A DNA stretch of 64,000 nucleotides, taken from NCBI GenBank assembly GCA_035578905.1, contig JAQJVL010000104.1, positions 2,276,521-2,340,520 on the forward strand, read 5' to 3'. Made by a program: the position numbers and the translations under genes. This stretch comes from Stictocephala bisonia (Eukaryota; Arthropoda; Insecta; Hemiptera; Membracidae). The number at the start of each line of letters is the position of its first letter. Position 1 is the first letter of the stretch. Of the stretch, positions 37,005-46,230 are shown in pieces. The notes under the pieces were generated by a model. That model saw only the letters and a program-made list of their open reading frames with translations, made no database searches and had not been told where the DNA came from.

Positions 37005-37345
37005 ACTTCAGACCCATCCACCCACCCTTACACGTACAGTGATATTGACCCACCCGTCCATCCTTACACGTACAGTGATATTGACCCACCCGCCCACCCA
37101 TACACGTACAGTGATATTGACCCACCGCGTCCATCACTTACACGTACAGTGATATTGAACCACACCGCCCACCCATACACGTACAGTGATATTGGACCCA
37201 CCCGCCCACCCATACACGTACAGTGGTATTGACCCACCCCGCCCACCCATACACGTACAGTGATATTGACCCACCCGTCCATCCTTACACGTACAGTGAT
37301 ATTGACCCACCTGCCCACCCATACACGTACAGTGATATTGGTATG
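37005..37345. repeat. Minisatellite array 1, ~9 units of 36-40 bp
   Basis: Units have the form CACCCATACACGTACAGTG, ATATTGACCCACCCG, CC. Nine occurrences of CACGTACAGTG were counted. Because units are often multiples of three apart, the array creates long spurious reading frames on both strands. Confidence 0.95.
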
Positions 37346-37945
37346 GTATATGGTAATACGTTTATGGGGGTGGTGTGTGGGTTCAAAAGCCATATACGAC
37401 ATTTTGAAACATATATAGTACACATTTCTAGAATTCGCAATACTTATACCACACATCAGAGCGTTAAATATGGAGCTGGTCATAGACATATTGATGGACC
37501 AACAAAGATACTCCAATAGTGTATTTATCAGGAGTCCATCAGATCTGTCAGCAGCTGGGACAAGGAAGATGTCTTGATTCGGCAAGTGCAACCAGTTAGT
37601 TGAAGGCTCGAAGTCGCCCAAAATATCAGAAGCCTGGGTATCAATGGCCACTGCAGTTATAATGTACGATAGTCACTAAATGTACGATAGTCTTTAAAGG
37701 CCTCTGGGGGGGAATGTATACTCCACACAATAGCAATGAAGATCCACTTTCCAGTTTTAGAATTAGTACCAAAACTTCAAGATTTTCTCCAAATGTCTAA
37801 TAACTTGTCTAATAAATACAATGTCTAATAACTTATATTGGCCTAGAAACAGGTATCAGGACTCCTCCACCAGATTCTTTATTGCTTGTGAGTTCAGAGC
37901 GGTCACAGGGGAAAACCGAATGAATAGTGAAATGGAGCTCTGACC
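37346..37945. other. LANCL intron between minisatellite arrays
   Basis: No gene recognised; contains a short duplicated ATGTACGATAGTC motif near 37660-37690. Confidence 0.4.
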
Positions 37946-38365
37946 CACACACCACCCCCATAAACGTGCAGTGGTATTGACCCACCCGCCCACCCATAAA
38001 AGTGCCGTGGTATTGACCCACCCCGCCCACACCATAAAAGTGCGTGGTATTGACCCACCCGCCCCACCCATAAAAGTGCCGTGGTATTGACCCACCCCGC
38101 CCACCCATAAAAGTGCCGTGGTATTGACCCACCCACACACCCATACACGGGCCGTGGTATTGACCCACCCGCCCACCCCATAAAAGTGCCGTGGTATTGA
38201 CCCACCCGCCCACCCATAAAAGTGCCGTGGTATTGGTTGCCGTGGTTGGTCAGTACCACTGTTCGTGTACGGGTGTGCGGGTGGTTCAGTACCACTGTAC
38301 GTGTATGGATGGGCGGGTGGGTCAGTAACCCTGTTCGTGTATGGGTGGGCGGGTGGGTCAGTCTG
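37946..38365. repeat. Minisatellite array 2, with an internal orientation switch
   Basis: About eight units of CACCCATAAAAGTGCCGTGG, TATTGACCCACCCG run to about 38235. Then three units of the same family appear in inverse (GGTCAGTACCACTGT, CGTGTATGGGTGGGCGGG) to about 38365. The switch point is at about 38236-38245. Confidence 0.95.
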
Positions 38366-38484
38366 GCCCACCATATAAGCTATATATAAGATATATATAA
38401 ACTTACTAACAAATGTCAAGTAAATGGTTCATTTTACTTTAATGACTGTATTGGATCGAATAGTCTAGGGACTTTATTTATTAA
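38366..38484. other. LANCL intron spacer
   Basis: Short AT-rich spacer ending in the TTAA target site of the next element. Confidence 0.4.
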
Positions 38485-39588
38485 CCCTTTTAACGCCAGC
38501 CTAATTTTTCATGGTGGTGCGAAAAACGCCAAGCTAATTTTCAGTAGATGTGCGAAAAACGCCAAGCCAATTTTGACTAAAATGCAGAGTCTTGCTTAAA
38601 AATTCACAGTAAATTCATTAATTGTCATAAATTAATGAAATTAGTCTTGTTTTGTTGGTATTGAGTTGTACTATAACATAAAAATAAAAGTTTTAATTGT
38701 TGGCCATTTTTTGGTTTTGTTAACAAACAAATATAAATTTACTTTTTTTATTTTTAAAAATTGTTGTACTTTTGTAGTATCATAACATACCATAAATATC
38801 AAACCACCACATATGTTAGTATTTTATCATATAAAACATTTAATTGTTAGCACATACACAAAATTTGAAGAATTTACCTTGATATATACAGATGTTATGT
38901 TGCATTTTCCAGATATTTACATTTTGAGAAAAATCACATGTTATGCCATGGTAACACAATTTTTCATTTGAAGTTCATAAAAAGTATTAAATTGCACTAA
39001 AAACTTATACAACAGTCTAATATTACTAAACTAATAAACATTTGAAGAATTTACCTTGACATATACAGATGTTATGTTGCATTTTCCAGATATTTACATT
39101 TTGAGAAAATCACATGTTGCCATGGTAACACAATTTTTTCATTTGAAGTTCATAAAAAGTATTAAATTGCACTAAAAACTTATACAACAGTCTAATATTA
39201 CTAAACTAAATAAAATAAGCCCACTTTTTATATTTACAGGGTCTACATACAATTTGTAAACAAACCACAACACACTGAATGGATGAACTGGGTCATCTAA
39301 CAAAAGTAAACAAAAACAACTTTGGTTCCATAGATAGAGTATAATGCATAGAAAAAATCCAAAGAGGTTAAAATATTTTTCTTTATGTTCCTTATATACT
39401 ATAGAAAGAGTGTGCCAAATTTCATTGCTTTGATTAATATTAAAGACATGAAAAAAAAATAAAAATGAACGATCGATATAGCGATCGTTAGCAGTTTTAG
39501 CGCGACTATGAACGATCGTTATATCGATCGTCGGCGATTTTCGCACAAGTGCCGACGATCGATATAGCGATCGTCGGCGTTAAAAGGG
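38485..39588. mobile_element. Non-autonomous piggyBac-like element
   Basis: The left end CCCTTTTAACGCC is preceded by TTAA (38481-38484), and the right end is the inverse, GGCGTTAAAAGGG, ending at 39588 and followed by TAAG. CCCTTT ends at TTAA targets are the piggyBac pattern. Subterminal repeats GTGCGAAAAACGCC occur twice at the left, and an inverted, slightly altered copy lies near the right end. The right end also has three near-copies of the palindrome CGATCGATATAGCGATCG. The interior is AT-rich, lacks a transposase and contains a 177-bp tandem duplication. Confidence 0.65.
38864..39210. repeat. 177-bp tandem duplication inside the piggyBac-like element
   Basis: TTTGAAGAATTTACCTTG begins at 38864 and again at 39041. 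The two copies are nearly identical, with a few small indels (for example ATGTTATGCC versus ATGTTGCC). Confidence 0.9.
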
Positions 39589-39640
39589 TAAGATAAATGA
39601 CCATGATTACGAATATATACTTTCCTACTATTGAAAAGTA
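39589..39640. other. Spacer between element and array 3
   Basis: Short unremarkable sequence. Confidence 0.3.
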
Positions 39641-39642
39641 CC

Positions 39643-40128
39643 ACCTAACGTGTATGGGTGGGTGGGTGGGTCAGTACCACGTAACGTGTATGGGTGGGCG
39701 GGTGGGTCAGTACCCACGTAACGTGTATGGGTGGGGCGGGTGGGTTTAGTACCACCTAACGTGTATGGGTGGGTGGGTGGGTCAGTACCACGTAAACGTG
39801 TATGGGTGGGCGGGTGGGTCAGTACCACGTAACGTGTATGGGTGGGCGGGTGGGTCAGTACCCACGTAACGTGTATGGGTGGGTGGGTGGGTCAATACCA
39901 CATAACCGTGTATGGGTGGGTTGGGTGGGTTAGTACCACCCGTAACGTGTATGGGTGGTGTGGGTGGGTTAGTACCAACCTAACGTGTATGGGTGTGGGT
40001 GTGGTGGGTCAGTACCCACGTAACGTGTATGGGTGGGTGGCGTGGGTCAGTAACACGAACGTGTATGGGTGGGCGGTGTGGGTCAGTACCACGTAACGTG
40101 TATGGGTGGGTGGGTGGGTTTCTCATTG
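39643..40128. repeat. Minisatellite array 3, about 12 units, G-rich on + strand
   Basis: Units of ACGTGTATGGGTGGG(C/T)GGG, TGGGTCAGTACCACGTA, about 38-42 bp, in the inverse orientation to array 1. Many units contain four G-triplets separated by single bases (GGGTGGGTGGGTGGG or GGGTGGGCGGGTGGG), which matches the compact G-quadruplex consensus. Confidence 0.95.
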
Positions 40129-40240
40129 TGTTTAGTCATTATAATAACACTTAAACTAATTGGCTATGCATTCCACAAATTTTATTGAATTTTATAGAAG
40201 TCACAGAGTTGGTTTTCGGTGATCCATTCTCAACTCAATA

Positions 40241-40644
40241 CAATAGAACCTCGATAGACACACAATATTTCAGCAGTCTTTATATTTTGACACCAGCCAT
40301 AGTGACGTGATGCGGCAAAGTTATTGTCTGTGCACAGTTTAGTCTGTCACCAAATTTTTAACATTCAGTTACTGTAGCTTGTAAGTACTGTACTGTCCAT
40401 ACTTTAATTACGTACTGCAACTCCACACCAACTCAGTAGGATCAATATTAATAGCATTATGTCAATACATAGATTATTTTTAGGTTGTATTAATTGTTTA
40501 CTGTTCATTAATAAATTTCAGTATAATCTCCCTATAAAAATATTTCTTTATGTTTACCATACATTCCTTATACTGTAGTTCGACATTTTGATACGTCGGC
40601 ACCCCCTTAGTCCACTAACCTGTAGTACTGTTGAGGTGTTACTG
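40241..40644. mobile_element. Pogo/Tigger-like MITE, ~404 bp
   Basis: The left end CAATAGAACCTCGATAG and the inverse of the right end, CAGTAACACCTCAACAG, match at most positions. Both are flanked by TA (40239-40240 and 40645-40646). Ends of the form CA(R)T-(A)-ACCTCGATA at TA targets are typical of pogo/Tigger transposons. There is no transposase. Confidence 0.55.
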
Positions 40645-40649
40645 TATTA

Positions 40650-42015
40650 TTTATTTATCTGTCATATATCATATATTTATTGTGTTTTATTTTAAACTAT
40701 AGAATGTTTATATTTATTGTATTTTAAACCATAGAATGCTTATAAGCCATAGAACATTTGAAAAATAGAAACATAATTCTCTGAACTAAGCTTTATGTTT
40801 TTAATAAGATGCTGATAATAATTCTGTCATCAAAGGATAGAGTTATTACTGTTTTATTGTTAGTGAATTTTATCATAGTACTAGAAATAATATTGTTTAC
40901 TTTTCAGCATATCTTAAATATGTTTTTTATAGGGCCGTTTATCAAATAATAGTGTAAACATAAACAATTCAAATTTACTTGGTATAGATGGCAAAACTTG
41001 GGGACTGGAAAACTTAACAAATAAGGTATGATATATTCCCAATAATTCATATAAATCTGTAAAAAATGTATGGTTAATATTGAGTTAATTTGAAAAACCA
41101 TACATGGTAATAAAATTATTAACAAATAAAAATCCAGTTTACTTCAAATTTAACTATACTAAAAAACTTAAATAAATTAAAGTCATTCAAAATGATTGTT
41201 TAAAACATGTTATTTTACCTTTAGATTTAAATAAAAAATAACAAGTGAATAGAAAAAAGGAACTGTTAACAAGCAAATTCAGCCATAATTAATTTGATGT
41301 CTCAGCCTGAGTTCTGACAATACTTTGAGATATTAATTTAAAATTATCTTTTGGATTAATAGGTTTTATAAATTGTAATGTCAAATAATCATGCATGAAG
41401 TTTTACTTTTACATGTCTTTAAATTATATGTACTGTTCCTTTCCTTCTTTGTGCTGGTATATTGCATCTGGAGTGCCCAGACCATATTTTGGTTTTTGTT
41501 TATATGAATGATCTATTTAAATTTACTATTAAAATAATGATTGCAATACTAGAAATAAATTACAAACTACAGCATCAGCTACACAGATAAACGATCTTTA
41601 ACTGCTTAATCTTTTGAGTCCCAATAAATTTTCTGAAAATTTTCTAATTTGTCAGGATTTCAGTAACATGCTAATGCTGAAAATACCATTTTTGTAAGGT
41701 TTCAATAAATAAAAAAATAGTAGTGTATTTATATACTTTGAAATATAAAGCTACATATTTTAATCTACATTTGGAAAATACTTTACATTTTTAGAATAAA
41801 GCTATCGTCAAACAGCTTCAAAAATAAACTATAAGTAACAAAAAACAAACAACAACAAAGTGGGAGGGTATATAATCAGCTCATCAGCTGTCTTGTGCCA
41901 GCCCAGTAGCAACGCCACAGCCTTCCAGAGTAGTAATGATTTTACGGAGAGACATTTATAATATTGAGTTCTATATTTATAAATACATAACTGTTGACTT
42001 TGTAGGTCATGTTTT
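40650..42015. other. LANCL intron, AT-rich
   Basis: A 93-bp open segment (40933-41025) is bordered by good splice-like signals (TTTTTTATAG| and AAG|GTATGA) and is phase 0, but its peptide has no LanC similarity. Otherwise nothing recognised. Confidence 0.35.
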
Positions 42016-42018
42016 TGT

Positions 42019-42492
42019 TCTGTAGTTTACTTCCAGCCAAGTGTGACCAATAAACTATCAAACCTATTATGTCCTGTCTAATAGAGCAGCTAATTGTGCC
42101 TCTTTCAGCTTCCTCGTTACTTGTTATGAGCGCCAGTGGAGCTCGTTATTAGACTGCTAGTGCACTGCAGTCAGTTATTTGTAACGAGAAGGGAGAGGGC
42201 TTGCATTGCTTACATCTGTAGTTAACTTCTAGCCAAGTGTGACCAATAAACTATCAAACCTATTATGTCCTGTCTAATAGAGCAGCTAATTGTGCCTCTT
42301 TCAGCTTCCTCGTTACTTGTCAAAGGCGCCAGTGGAGCTCGTTATTAGACTGCTAGTGCACTGCAGTCAGTTATTTGTAACGAGAAGGGAGAGGGCTTGC
42401 ATTGCTTACATCTGTAGTTAACTTCTAGCCAAGTGTGACCAATAAATTATCAAACCTTCTATATCGTATCTAAAAGAGCAGCTAATTATGTG
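42019..42492. repeat. 196-bp tandem repeat, ~2.3 copies
   Basis: AGCCAAGTGTGACCAATAAA occurs at 42035, 42231 and 42427, an exact 196-bp period. Copies 1 and 2 are nearly identical; copy 3 diverges and stops after about 65 bp. Each unit holds an inverted pair CTCGTTAC/GTAACGAG about 80 bp apart. Confidence 0.95.
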
Positions 42493-42494
42493 TA

Positions 42495-43917
42495 CAATCG
42501 AGAGAAAAATAGAAGACAAAATCATGAAAATATTAGATGGGCGATACATTCCTTAGTTTTGTCTTTCTGCCAAGCTAGATGTACCTCAAAACAGTTAAAT
42601 ATGCGGATATACTAGCACTTTAGACTCAAGGAATTTTTTATTGGTGTCATTACAACCTTCTGTTGGGTTAATTTTTAATATATATGCAAATTAATTATTA
42701 GTATTCTTTGTAAGCATTTACTTACAATTTAAGTAAAAAAGAACAACGCGTTATAGGAGGGTGGGGGGTTAGAGGAGAGATGTGAAGTAATTGGGAATGA
42801 AGTTAATATTTTTTACTTATTGCTGTAGTTTGAAGTAGATTACTTACCACATGGACGGGTTGCACACACTTAGAATACACTCCATATACTATATACAACA
42901 ATTATCACACCTGTAAAGTTTATGAGTGAGTGAAGTCTCCAAGCAAGGTACCTCAGTTATTTTTCAGTCAGCGCACATATAGTATGCTTCTCGTCTCTTT
43001 TGTTCTCGATACTAATCCTGCTATGGCAACAAAAGCACTATTAAAAATATAAACATAAAACTCACATTATCAGTTTGGAAAATGCACAATGAACATCTAG
43101 ACTACGTTTGTTTCAATTATCGGTTATAAAAATTCACCACACTTTGTTAATAGCTTCTGAGCTATTCTAGTGTAAGAACAATCAAATAGCTGTAGAGATG
43201 ATGTACTTCAATCAAATGTTATTAGAGTGACTATTTATTACTTTACAGCCAGTTTGGGCTGTGACGTGTAAAGGCTGTGACGTTGAAACCGTGTTAACAT
43301 GACCTTGGTAGTCAACCACAAAAGCAGAGATACAATTGTAAACATGGGTGTGGCAGTTTATGGTTTAAATACACATTAGATTTTTTAGGAATCAAATTTA
43401 GAAGAAATTTAATCGGTCTCGAAAAATCTTTCATCAGACAAACTAATGAAAAGATGATTAAAATAATTGTTGTCAAATAAAATTGTTTTATTTTGTGAAG
43501 AATTGTATGAAAGAACAGATCTTGCTGCCATGAATGATTTTTTTGTATCAAAATTTATTTTATAAAATCATCAAGACATATTTATACTAACCTGAGCAAT
43601 TGTATGTATAAAATATATGTAAATTATTTACTTGAATTTTTCAGAATATCTTCTCTTTAAAAAAAGTACTATCTGCCTGTTCACATGTAGGCTACACTAT
43701 GTATAGCTAATATTATATTATTGTAAAATAAATTAAAAAATAATTATAAGCTTGTGAAAGTTGGAATTTTTTTAGCCTTGTTGAAAGGGGAAGGGTTCAT
43801 ATGATGTACATTCATTTGAAATGCAGTATACGACTACCTAAATTAAAATATGATTTCAAAAGCAAAGAAGTATTTCTGCTAAGGAGTGAAATTTTGGGAA
43901 TGATGTGATATTCACAG
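42495..43917. other. LANCL intron, 5' of the tandem exons
   Basis: AT-rich. No exon or repeat recognised; ends with the acceptor ATATTCACAG. Confidence 0.4.
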
Positions 43918-44058
43918 GTGGTGGGGGCTATTCTGACATCAGGCAAAAGTCGCTCGTCTCTGCTTCGTAGCAAAGTTCCCCTGGTGTACCAGTGGCATGG
44001 CAAGAACTACTATGGAGCTGCTCATGGAGTGGCTGGCATCTTGTACACCCTCCTACAG
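43918..44058 (+). CDS. LANCL tandem exon A (GAAHG motif)
   Basis: A 141-nt, phase-0 exon coding 47 residues, bounded by ATTCACAG| and CAG|GTATGT. It reads VVGAILTSGKSR, then KVPLVYQWHGKNYYGAAHGV, then AGILYTLLQ. P-L-(M/V)-Y-(E/Q)-W...GAAHG(L/V)AGI is a signature of eukaryotic LanC-like proteins, zinc proteins of the LanC fold. LANCL proteins bind glutathione and, in mammals, add it to dehydroamino acids in damaged phosphoproteins. The exon is followed 35 bp later by a homologous exon of exactly equal length (32 of 47 residues identical by eye). Reading through into the 35-bp gap would shift frame and soon stop, so retention of the gap is not productive. Confidence 0.9.
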
Positions 44059-44093
44059 GTATGTCATTGTACTTCTAATTGTCTTGTGTATAG
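44059..44093 (+). promoter_or_regulatory. 35-nt intron between tandem exons
   Basis: Begins GTATGT and ends TATAG, with a possible branch site CTAAT whose A lies about 15 nt from the 3' end and 19 nt from the 5' end. This is shorter than the intron sizes normally spliced in insects and leaves little room for U1 and U2 snRNPs together. This steric arrangement is known to enforce mutually exclusive exon use in some genes. Confidence 0.7.
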
Positions 44094-44234
44094 GTGGCAA
44101 GTACCATCCTCAAGTCTGGCAGAGCGCTGTCTGGCTCATATCGCAGCAAAGTGCCGTTGGTCTACGAATGGTATGGTGATAATTATTACGGAGCTGCACA
44201 TGGTGTTGCAGGAATACTTTATATGCTATTTCAG
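44094..44234 (+). CDS. LANCL tandem exon B (alternative GAAHG exon)
   Basis: A 141-nt, phase-0 exon bounded by GTGTATAG| and the perfect donor CAG|GTAAGT. It codes VASTILKSGRALSGSY, RSKVPLVYEWYGDNYYG, AAHGVAGILYMLFQ. The second half (GAAHGVAGILY) is almost invariant relative to exon A. Differences cluster in residues 2-16 and at the YQWHGK versus YEWYGD positions. All LanC hallmark residues are kept and there is no stop, so both copies look to be under constraint. From memory of the family, exon A's YQWH resembles vertebrate LANCL2 and exon B's YEWY resembles LANCL1; this needs an alignment. Confidence 0.9.
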
Positions 44235-44239
44235 GTAAG

Positions 44240-44700
44240 TCTTTAACTAACTGAAAAATTATACAATTGGAACAGTTTGAAACATGCGAAAGCTTAATGA
44301 TGTGTATGTATCTATTAGATTGTAAAATACCATTTAAGAGAAACCACTCCCAAATACTACTCTTTTTTAATTCAAGCCAATAGAACTGCTATCTAGATAA
44401 ATTATCAAAATCAGTTGTTCTTAGGCATATCAACCTACCTATTAAAAAATTTTTATTACCGGTACTTATATAAGTAGATTAGTATTATAGGGGTTCTGGA
44501 CTAGTATGGTTTAAACTATATTTAGCTATCATTTGATGATTATGTATATAAAAAAATGTAAAATATTGAATCAATAATTATCACAACTTCTCTTATTGGT
44601 CTTTGATACAATCCATTGATTTTTTTATAATAATTAGGTAAAAATGGCAACCAATCAGTTAAAAGAAGTGGACTTTCATATTTATTATTTTCAACTATCA
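44240..44700. other. LANCL intron, left flank of the AT-rich ORF block
   Basis: Nothing recognised. Confidence 0.4.
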
Positions 44701-44711
44701 AAAAAAATTTA

Positions 44712-45609
44712 TTATGTAATACATAAACCTTTATTAATTATCACAAACCTATTAACATTTTTTTGATTACAAAGATCAATATCTAATATTTCAGTTGTAG
44801 ATAATTTAGTTGTGGACTCCTCAGTAGTAATTTGAGTTGTTGTTTTTCCAATAGGGTTTCCATATAATGCTTGAACAACTAATTCATCATCATCACTTAA
44901 ATCAATCACACTACCTTGTTTTAAATTATAATAAGGATACATAATTGCATTCTTATCATGAGAATGAAATATTCCTAATGAATGTCCTATTTCATGGATT
45001 AAAACAAATAAGAAACTTGTTTCTCCAGAAGATACATTGCTATCATTTTTATAATACCAAACCTGATCTAAATTCATATGTATTTCTGTTTTATTTTCTA
45101 AATAATAAGGATAAAATGCATGAGCTAAAACCCCACCATGAAATTCTGAACAATTATTTCTTGAATTTATTTGAAAGTTATGGTTAGGTCTTTTATCAGA
45201 TATTAAAATATCATAATCTGTTATATTTGTGTTCAAATGTTGATCCTGAATACTTTTCCCAATAGCTGAAAGCTTGTTTTGCTAAGAAAATTATATTAGG
45301 TCTTGCTAAATAATAATGCCAACTAATATGAGTATTGTTCCACTTTCCACCAAAAAGTCGATAATCTCCAATATCTATATTTCCACATCTAGATCTTCTC
45401 ATCAAATCCAAAGTTTCATTATTTAATTGTCCATCAATCTTCAAGTTGTAATATTCTTGATACATAGTAATATAAGTTGAAATATTATCTAAATCCAATG
45501 AATCAGACTCATCTTTGTATCCAAATTCAACAAGAACATTATTTATGAAATTAATATCATCACAAAAAATGGATGTTGTTACAAACAAAATTAAAGAGAA
45601 GCTCTTCAT
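44712..45609 (-). CDS. Matrixin (MMP-like) metalloproteinase, intronless, one frameshift
   Basis: The minus-strand ORF starts at 45609 with a signal peptide (MKSFSLILFVTTSIFC). A peptidoglycan-binding-like propeptide follows, then a cysteine switch RRSRCGNIDIGDY (Cys75; usual form PRCGxPD). At 45236-45211 the frame shifts by one base. The second part continues with GGVLAHAFYP, the zinc site HEIGHSLGIFHS (three His and the catalytic Glu) and the Met-turn NAIMYP. It ends with a Thr-rich linker and a short Cys-containing tail, without a hemopexin domain. Matrixins are secreted zinc endopeptidases that cut extracellular matrix proteins. Animal MMP genes usually contain introns; this one has none and is far more AT-rich than the LANCL exons. 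Origin could be a virus-derived gene, a retrocopy or a lineage-specific family. The single frameshift may be real or an error. Confidence 0.85.
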
Positions 45610-45792
45610 TTATATAACAACATTTTTATCATATCTTAACATACTGACTTTATTTGTATTGCATATACAACATTTTGCTTTCATTCTCTTTTTATTGTTA
45701 TCTTGATTTACTGTCAAATCTTTAGAATTGGGTTTCTTCTTACATTTTAAACAATATATTTAATAATAAGCCATTTAATAATAAAAATTATT

Positions 45793-46203
45793 TTACATTT
45801 TATCTTTATCTTTTTTACTGTCAAGTTTTGTATTTATAGTTTCAAAAATTTCATACACTTCTGTTCCAAAATCTTTAACATGTTGAATAAAATGTGTATA
45901 ATCTTTTGTATGAACTTCAAAAGCTTTAATAAAATCATCTAACTGAATCTTTACTCGCACATCATATGGATAAATTCCTTTATTTACATTTGATATTCTT
46001 CTTTTTTTTACATCTAAACTATTCTTAATATTTGAATCTGTTGAATCAACAATTTCAATGTTTTCAGATAATTTAAATGGTTTTTCAATTTGTTCTTTAA
46101 TAACAACATCATTTTTATCAATACCAGATTTTACACCTACTATTCTTTTCTTTTTGTTTAAACCTATAAAATGTTTTTCAACATTTATTGCTTTAGTTAT
46201 TAG
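45793..46203 (-). CDS. Unknown AT-rich ORF, 5'-truncated
   Basis: A stop-free minus-strand frame of 136 codons without an early ATG, ending at TAA (45795-45793), 184 bp upstream of the metalloproteinase start and on the same strand. The peptide is Lys/Asp/Ile-rich, with segments KKKRIVGVKSGIDKND, KKRRISNVNKGIYPYDVRVK and FGTEVYEIFETINTKL. I recognise no family. Its open end coincides with the junction to a DUF4817-type fragment at about 46204, as if the gene was cut when the AT-rich block joined that sequence. Composition and strand match the metalloproteinase, so the two probably arrived together. Confidence 0.55.
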   Translation of the reverse strand, partial: LITKAINVEKHFIGLNKKKRIVGVKSGIDKNDVVIKEQIEKPFKLSENIEIVDSTDSNIKNSLDVKKRRISNVNKGIYPYDVRVKIQLDDFIKAFEVHTKDYTHFIQHVKDFGTEVYEIFETINTKLDSKKDKDKM

Positions 46204-46230
46204 TTATTAAAAAGCTACCAGTTTCTCTAA
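46204..46230 (-). pseudogene. DUF4817-type HTH fragment, 3' part
   Basis: On the minus strand the last codons read RETGSFLITNN, then stop. They continue directly, after removal of the Harbinger element and one TAA, from the fragment at 59172-59343. L-R-E-T-G-S-(F/V) is the usual end of this insect helix-turn-helix domain. Confidence 0.5.

Noticed and set aside
37064..38419. Long overlapping ORFs (up to 195 codons) with repeated Gly-Trp-Val-Asn-Thr-type peptides
   Set aside because: They are produced entirely by the minisatellite units, appear in several frames at once, and lack any non-repeat coding sequence or splice context.
39656..39675. Telomeric repeat relic (GGGTGGGTGGG)
   Set aside because: The G-rich part is only a piece of a 38-42 bp unit and does not match insect TTAGG telomere repeats.
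37005..40128. CRISPR-like regular repeats
   Set aside because: Units are contiguous without unique spacers, vary in length, and the setting is a eukaryotic intron. They are minisatellites.
40933..41025. Possible 31-codon LANCL exon with good acceptor and donor
   Set aside because: The splice signals are attractive, but the Asn/Ser-rich peptide matches no part of a LanC-like protein and would fall between two segments that are contiguous in the family.
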